Assembly (NCBI GenBank): GCA_964425005.1 | Contig: CAYRKT010000037.1 | Span: 1-14,600, forward strand | Reading direction: 5' to 3' | DNA from: CAYRKT01 sp964425005 | Lineage (GTDB): Bacteria; Synergistota; Synergistia; CAYRKT01 | Length of the DNA: 14,600 nt | In this document: one piece after another, positions 12,277 through 14,600 of the stretch | Numbering within the stretch: the first letter of the stretch is position 1 | Layout of the letters: every line of letters starts with the position of its first letter | The notes under the pieces: generated by a model | Databases searched by the model: none | What the model was told of the DNA's origin: nothing | Seen by the model: the letters and a program-made list of their open reading frames with translations, nothing else | Made by a program: the position numbers and the translations under genes

Positions 12277-13803
12277 ATGGGGTTGCCTGGGGAAGTGGTG
12301 CTTCGGATGAGGGGCATAACCAAGCGCTTCCCGGGGACGCTGGCCCTGGACGGGGTGGACTTCGACCTGAGGGAGGGGGAGGTCCACGTCCTGCTGGGCG
12401 AGAACGGGGCGGGCAAGTCCACCCTGATGAAGATCCTGTCCGGAGCCTACTCCAAGGACGCGGGGGAGATAGAGCTCTTCGGGAGGAAGGTGGAGATCCA
12501 GGGGCCAGCCCACGCCAGATCCCTGGGGATAGCGGTGATATATCAGGAGCTGAACCTCATACCCCATCTCTCGGTGGCGGAGAACATCTTCCTGGGGAGG
12601 GAACCCAGGGGGGCGCTTGGGCTCATCGACTGGCCCAGGATGAGGGAGGAGGCGCGCCGGTGGCTGGAGGAGGTGGGGGCGAAGGTGGACCCCTCCTGCC
12701 GGGTGAAGGGGATGAGCGTGGGGCATCAGCAGCTGGTGGAGATAGCCAAGGCCCTTTCCACCGGTGCCAGGATCCTGGTCATGGACGAGCCCACCTCGGC
12801 CCTTTCCCCGGCCGAGGTGGAGGAGCTGTTCAAGGTGATAAGGAAGCTCAAGGGTCAGGGGAGGTCGATCGTCTTCATCTCCCACCACCTGGAGGAGGTC
12901 AAGGAGATAGGGGATAGGGTGACGGTGCTCCGGGACGGCAGGCTGGTGGGGACGGTGGAAGCCAGGACCTCCACGGTAGACGACTTCATCCGCATGATGG
13001 TGGGCAGAAACCTGGAGGACAAGTTCCCGAAGGCGAAGGTGGAGATAGGGGAGGAGGTCCTGAGGGTCGAGAACCTCACCCGCCGGGGGGTGGTGGAGGG
13101 GGTCAGCTTCTCCCTCAGGAAGGGGGAGATCCTGGGGGTGGCCGGCCTCGTGGGGGCCGGCAGGACGGAGATGTGCAGGGCCCTCTTCGGGGCGGACCCC
13201 AAGGACGAGGGGAGGATCTTCGTGGAGGGCAGGGAGGTGGAGATCCGCTGTCCCGCCGACGCCATAAGGGCGGGGATGGGGTTCCTCACCGAGAACAGGA
13301 AGGAGGAGGGGCTCGTGCTGTCCATGAGCGTGAAGGAGAACATAACCCTCCCCTTCGTGGGGAGGCTAAGGGGTTATCTGCCCGGGCTCATCGGGAGCGA
13401 GCTGGAAGACCAGGTGGCCAGGAAGTTCTTCGAGGAGCTTCGGATAAAGGCCCCGAGCCTCAAGAAGCGGGTCAAGGAGCTATCGGGGGGAAACCAGCAG
13501 AAGGTGGTGCTGGCGAAGTGGCTCGCCACCCGCTCTAAGGTGCTGATCTTCGACGAGCCCACCAGGGGGATAGACGTGGGGGCCAAGGTGGAGATATACC
13601 AGCTCATGAACGAGCTCGCCAGGCAGGGGGTGGGCATCCTCATGGTCTCCTCCGAGCTGCCGGAGGTGCTCGCCATGAGCGATCGGATAATGGTCATGGC
13701 CGATGGCAGGGTGACGGCCATCCTGGACCGGGCCGAGGCCACCGAGGAGCTCATCATGAGGTACGCCACGGCCGTTCGAAGGCCCTTCGTCTGTCCCGCT
13801 TAG
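12277..13803 (+). CDS. CUT2-type sugar ABC transporter ATP-binding protein (RbsA-like, two ATPase domains)
   Basis: Fused double ATPase of 508 aa that powers a ribose/inositol-type importer at the inner membrane. Domain 1 has Walker A GENGAGKST (41-49), signature SVGHQQ (147-152), Walker B LVMDEP (167-172) and the switch H203. Domain 2 has the degenerate Walker A GLVGAGRT (290-297), signature LSGGNQQ (402-408), Walker B LIFDEP (423-428) and serine at 459 in place of the switch histidine, the asymmetry normal for RbsA, XylG and MglA proteins. The ATG at 12277 is preceded by AGGGGGTG. It is encoded between iolO and the permease, with no binding protein in this operon within the window; the divergent gene at 4739-5662 is the likely partner. 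Confidence 0.95.
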   Translation: MGLPGEVVLRMRGITKRFPGTLALDGVDFDLREGEVHVLLGENGAGKSTLMKILSGAYSKDAGEIELFGRKVEIQGPAHARSLGIAVIYQELNLIPHLSVAENIFLGREPRGALGLIDWPRMREEARRWLEEVGAKVDPSCRVKGMSVGHQQLVEIAKALSTGARILVMDEPTSALSPAEVEELFKVIRKLKGQGRSIVFISHHLEEVKEIGDRVTVLRDGRLVGTVEARTSTVDDFIRMMVGRNLEDKFPKAKVEIGEEVLRVENLTRRGVVEGVSFSLRKGEILGVAGLVGAGRTEMCRALFGADPKDEGRIFVEGREVEIRCPADAIRAGMGFLTENRKEEGLVLSMSVKENITLPFVGRLRGYLPGLIGSELEDQVARKFFEELRIKAPSLKKRVKELSGGNQQKVVLAKWLATRSKVLIFDEPTRGIDVGAKVEIYQLMNELARQGVGILMVSSELPEVLAMSDRIMVMADGRVTAILDRAEATEELIMRYATAVRRPFVCPA

Positions 13804-13826
13804 ACCTTGGCCGGGAGTGATCTCTC

Positions 13827-14600
13827 TTGCTGGGATACAGGGCTTCCAGTTTCTTGAGGCGATTCGGGTCGCTCGTAGGGCTTCTGCTCATATCCGGGGT
13901 GCTCTCCTTTCTCTCCCCCCACTTCCTCACGGTGGGGAACCTGATGAACATCCTCAGGCAATCCGCGGTGAACGCCCTGCTAGCCCTGGGGGTGCTCCTC
14001 CCCATCTTGACCGGGGGGATAGACCTCTCGGTGGGATCGGTGATGGGCTTCTCCATGTGCCTCATGGCCTACATGGCTGTGATCCTCAGGTGGCCCCCCC
14101 TGCTGGTGCTCCTAATAACCCTCTTCACGGGGGCCCTTCTGGGCTACTTGAACGGCTTTTTGTTGACCAGGCTCAAGCTACCCCACCCCTTCATATCCAC
14201 CCTGGGGATGATGAACGTGGCCAGGGGGTTAGCCCTGATAATCACCGGGGGCTTTCCCATCTCGGGGCTTCCGCCCCTCATCACCTACTGGGGGTCGGCC
14301 AACGTGGGGGGCGTGCCGGTGCTGGCCCTGGTGGTCCTGGCGGTATACCTCACCTACTACATGATCTTAAACCACACCCCCTTCGGCAGGTACGTCTACG
14401 CCATAGGGGGCAACAGGGAGGCGGTCAGGCTCTCCGGGATAAACGTGGATGGGGTGCTCAACGCCGTATACCTGAGCTCCGGGTTCCTGGCGGCCCTGGC
14501 CGGGGTGATGCTGGCGGGCAGGGTCAACTCGGGATACCCCCTGGCCGGGCTCGGGGCCGAGCTGGACGCCATAGCGGGGGCGGTCATAGGAGGGGCCTCC
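13827..14600 (+). CDS. CUT2-type sugar ABC transporter permease (RbsC-like), cut by the window end
   Basis: The first 258 codons of a membrane permease of the ribose/xylose/galactose group (BPD_transp_2); full members are about 320-340 aa. Several hydrophobic helices are readable. The family motif GGIDLSVGS is at 63-71, and the cytoplasmic TPFGRYVYAIGGNREA with the following LSGI is the usual ATPase-contact region. The frame stays open to the last base. The start is taken as TTG at 13827, with GGAG 9 nt upstream and no ATG near; a TTG at 13854 would shorten it by nine residues. It follows the ATPase gene by 23 bp, so it belongs to the same operon and transport complex. Confidence 0.92.
   Translation, partial: MLGYRASSFLRRFGSLVGLLLISGVLSFLSPHFLTVGNLMNILRQSAVNALLALGVLLPILTGGIDLSVGSVMGFSMCLMAYMAVILRWPPLLVLLITLFTGALLGYLNGFLLTRLKLPHPFISTLGMMNVARGLALIITGGFPISGLPPLITYWGSANVGGVPVLALVVLAVYLTYYMILNHTPFGRYVYAIGGNREAVRLSGINVDGVLNAVYLSSGFLAALAGVMLAGRVNSGYPLAGLGAELDAIAGAVIGGAS

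Noticed and set aside
11760..12917. 385-codon plus-strand open frame across iolO and the RbsA-like gene
   Set aside because: It is out of frame with both genes and low in complexity; the two real frames have intact catalytic and Walker motifs.
1..14600. CRISPR arrays, tRNA or rRNA genes, insertion sequences
   Set aside because: No spaced direct repeats, cloverleaf sequences, rRNA segments or transposase-like frames were seen.

Overview
The base composition (high GC, G/C-rich third positions) combined with heavy use of AGG for arginine and ATA for isoleucine suggests a thermophilic or anaerobic bacterium of the Synergistota type (Thermanaerovibrio-like). This is an inference from codon habit and gene content. 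The window is ordinary chromosome: I see no insertion sequence, phage gene, CRISPR array, rRNA or tRNA.

Layout. (1) 183-1463 (+): tyrS, with a strong -10 box just upstream and a second, leftward TATAAT promoter near the window edge. (2) 1536-4494 (-): a four-gene thiamin-precursor uptake operon, thiZ (ATPase), thiX (permease), thiY (periplasmic pyrimidine-binding protein) and thiW (thiazole ECF S-component). Its leader holds a full TPP riboswitch (4547-4637) followed by an intrinsic terminator whose U-tract runs into the TTG start codon of thiZ. (3) 4739-5662 (-): a lone CUT2/ribose-type sugar-binding protein. (4) 5970-6986 (+): a Gfo/Idh/MocA dehydrogenase of inositol 2-dehydrogenase type (iolG), divergent from the binding protein. 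(5) 7041-8075 (-): 2-keto-3-deoxygluconate kinase (kdgK). (6) 8303-14600 (+): a tightly packed operon of an IclR-family regulator, a zinc dehydrogenase (iolM), a creatininase-fold hydrolase (iolN), a TIM-barrel epimerase (iolO), an RbsA-type double ATPase and an RbsC-type permease cut by the window end.

How it works together. Units 3-6 read as one sugar-acid/cyclitol system. The CUT2 transporter (binding protein + ATPase + permease) would import a cyclitol. IolG, IolM, IolN and IolO match, by family and set, the inositol route described in Thermotoga maritima (myo-inositol -> 2-keto-myo-inositol -> second oxidation -> hydrolytic ring opening to 5-keto-L-gluconate -> D-tagaturonate). KdgK would serve the lower pathway (KDG -> KDPG). 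The tagaturonate-to-KDG enzymes are not in the window.

The most notable regulatory signal is an imperfect palindrome of 17 bp, consensus near GTTTCGCTGGACRGAAC. I find it five times: once in the binding-protein/iolG intergenic region and four times in the kdgK/iclR intergenic region. This places the scattered transcription units in one candidate IclR regulon.
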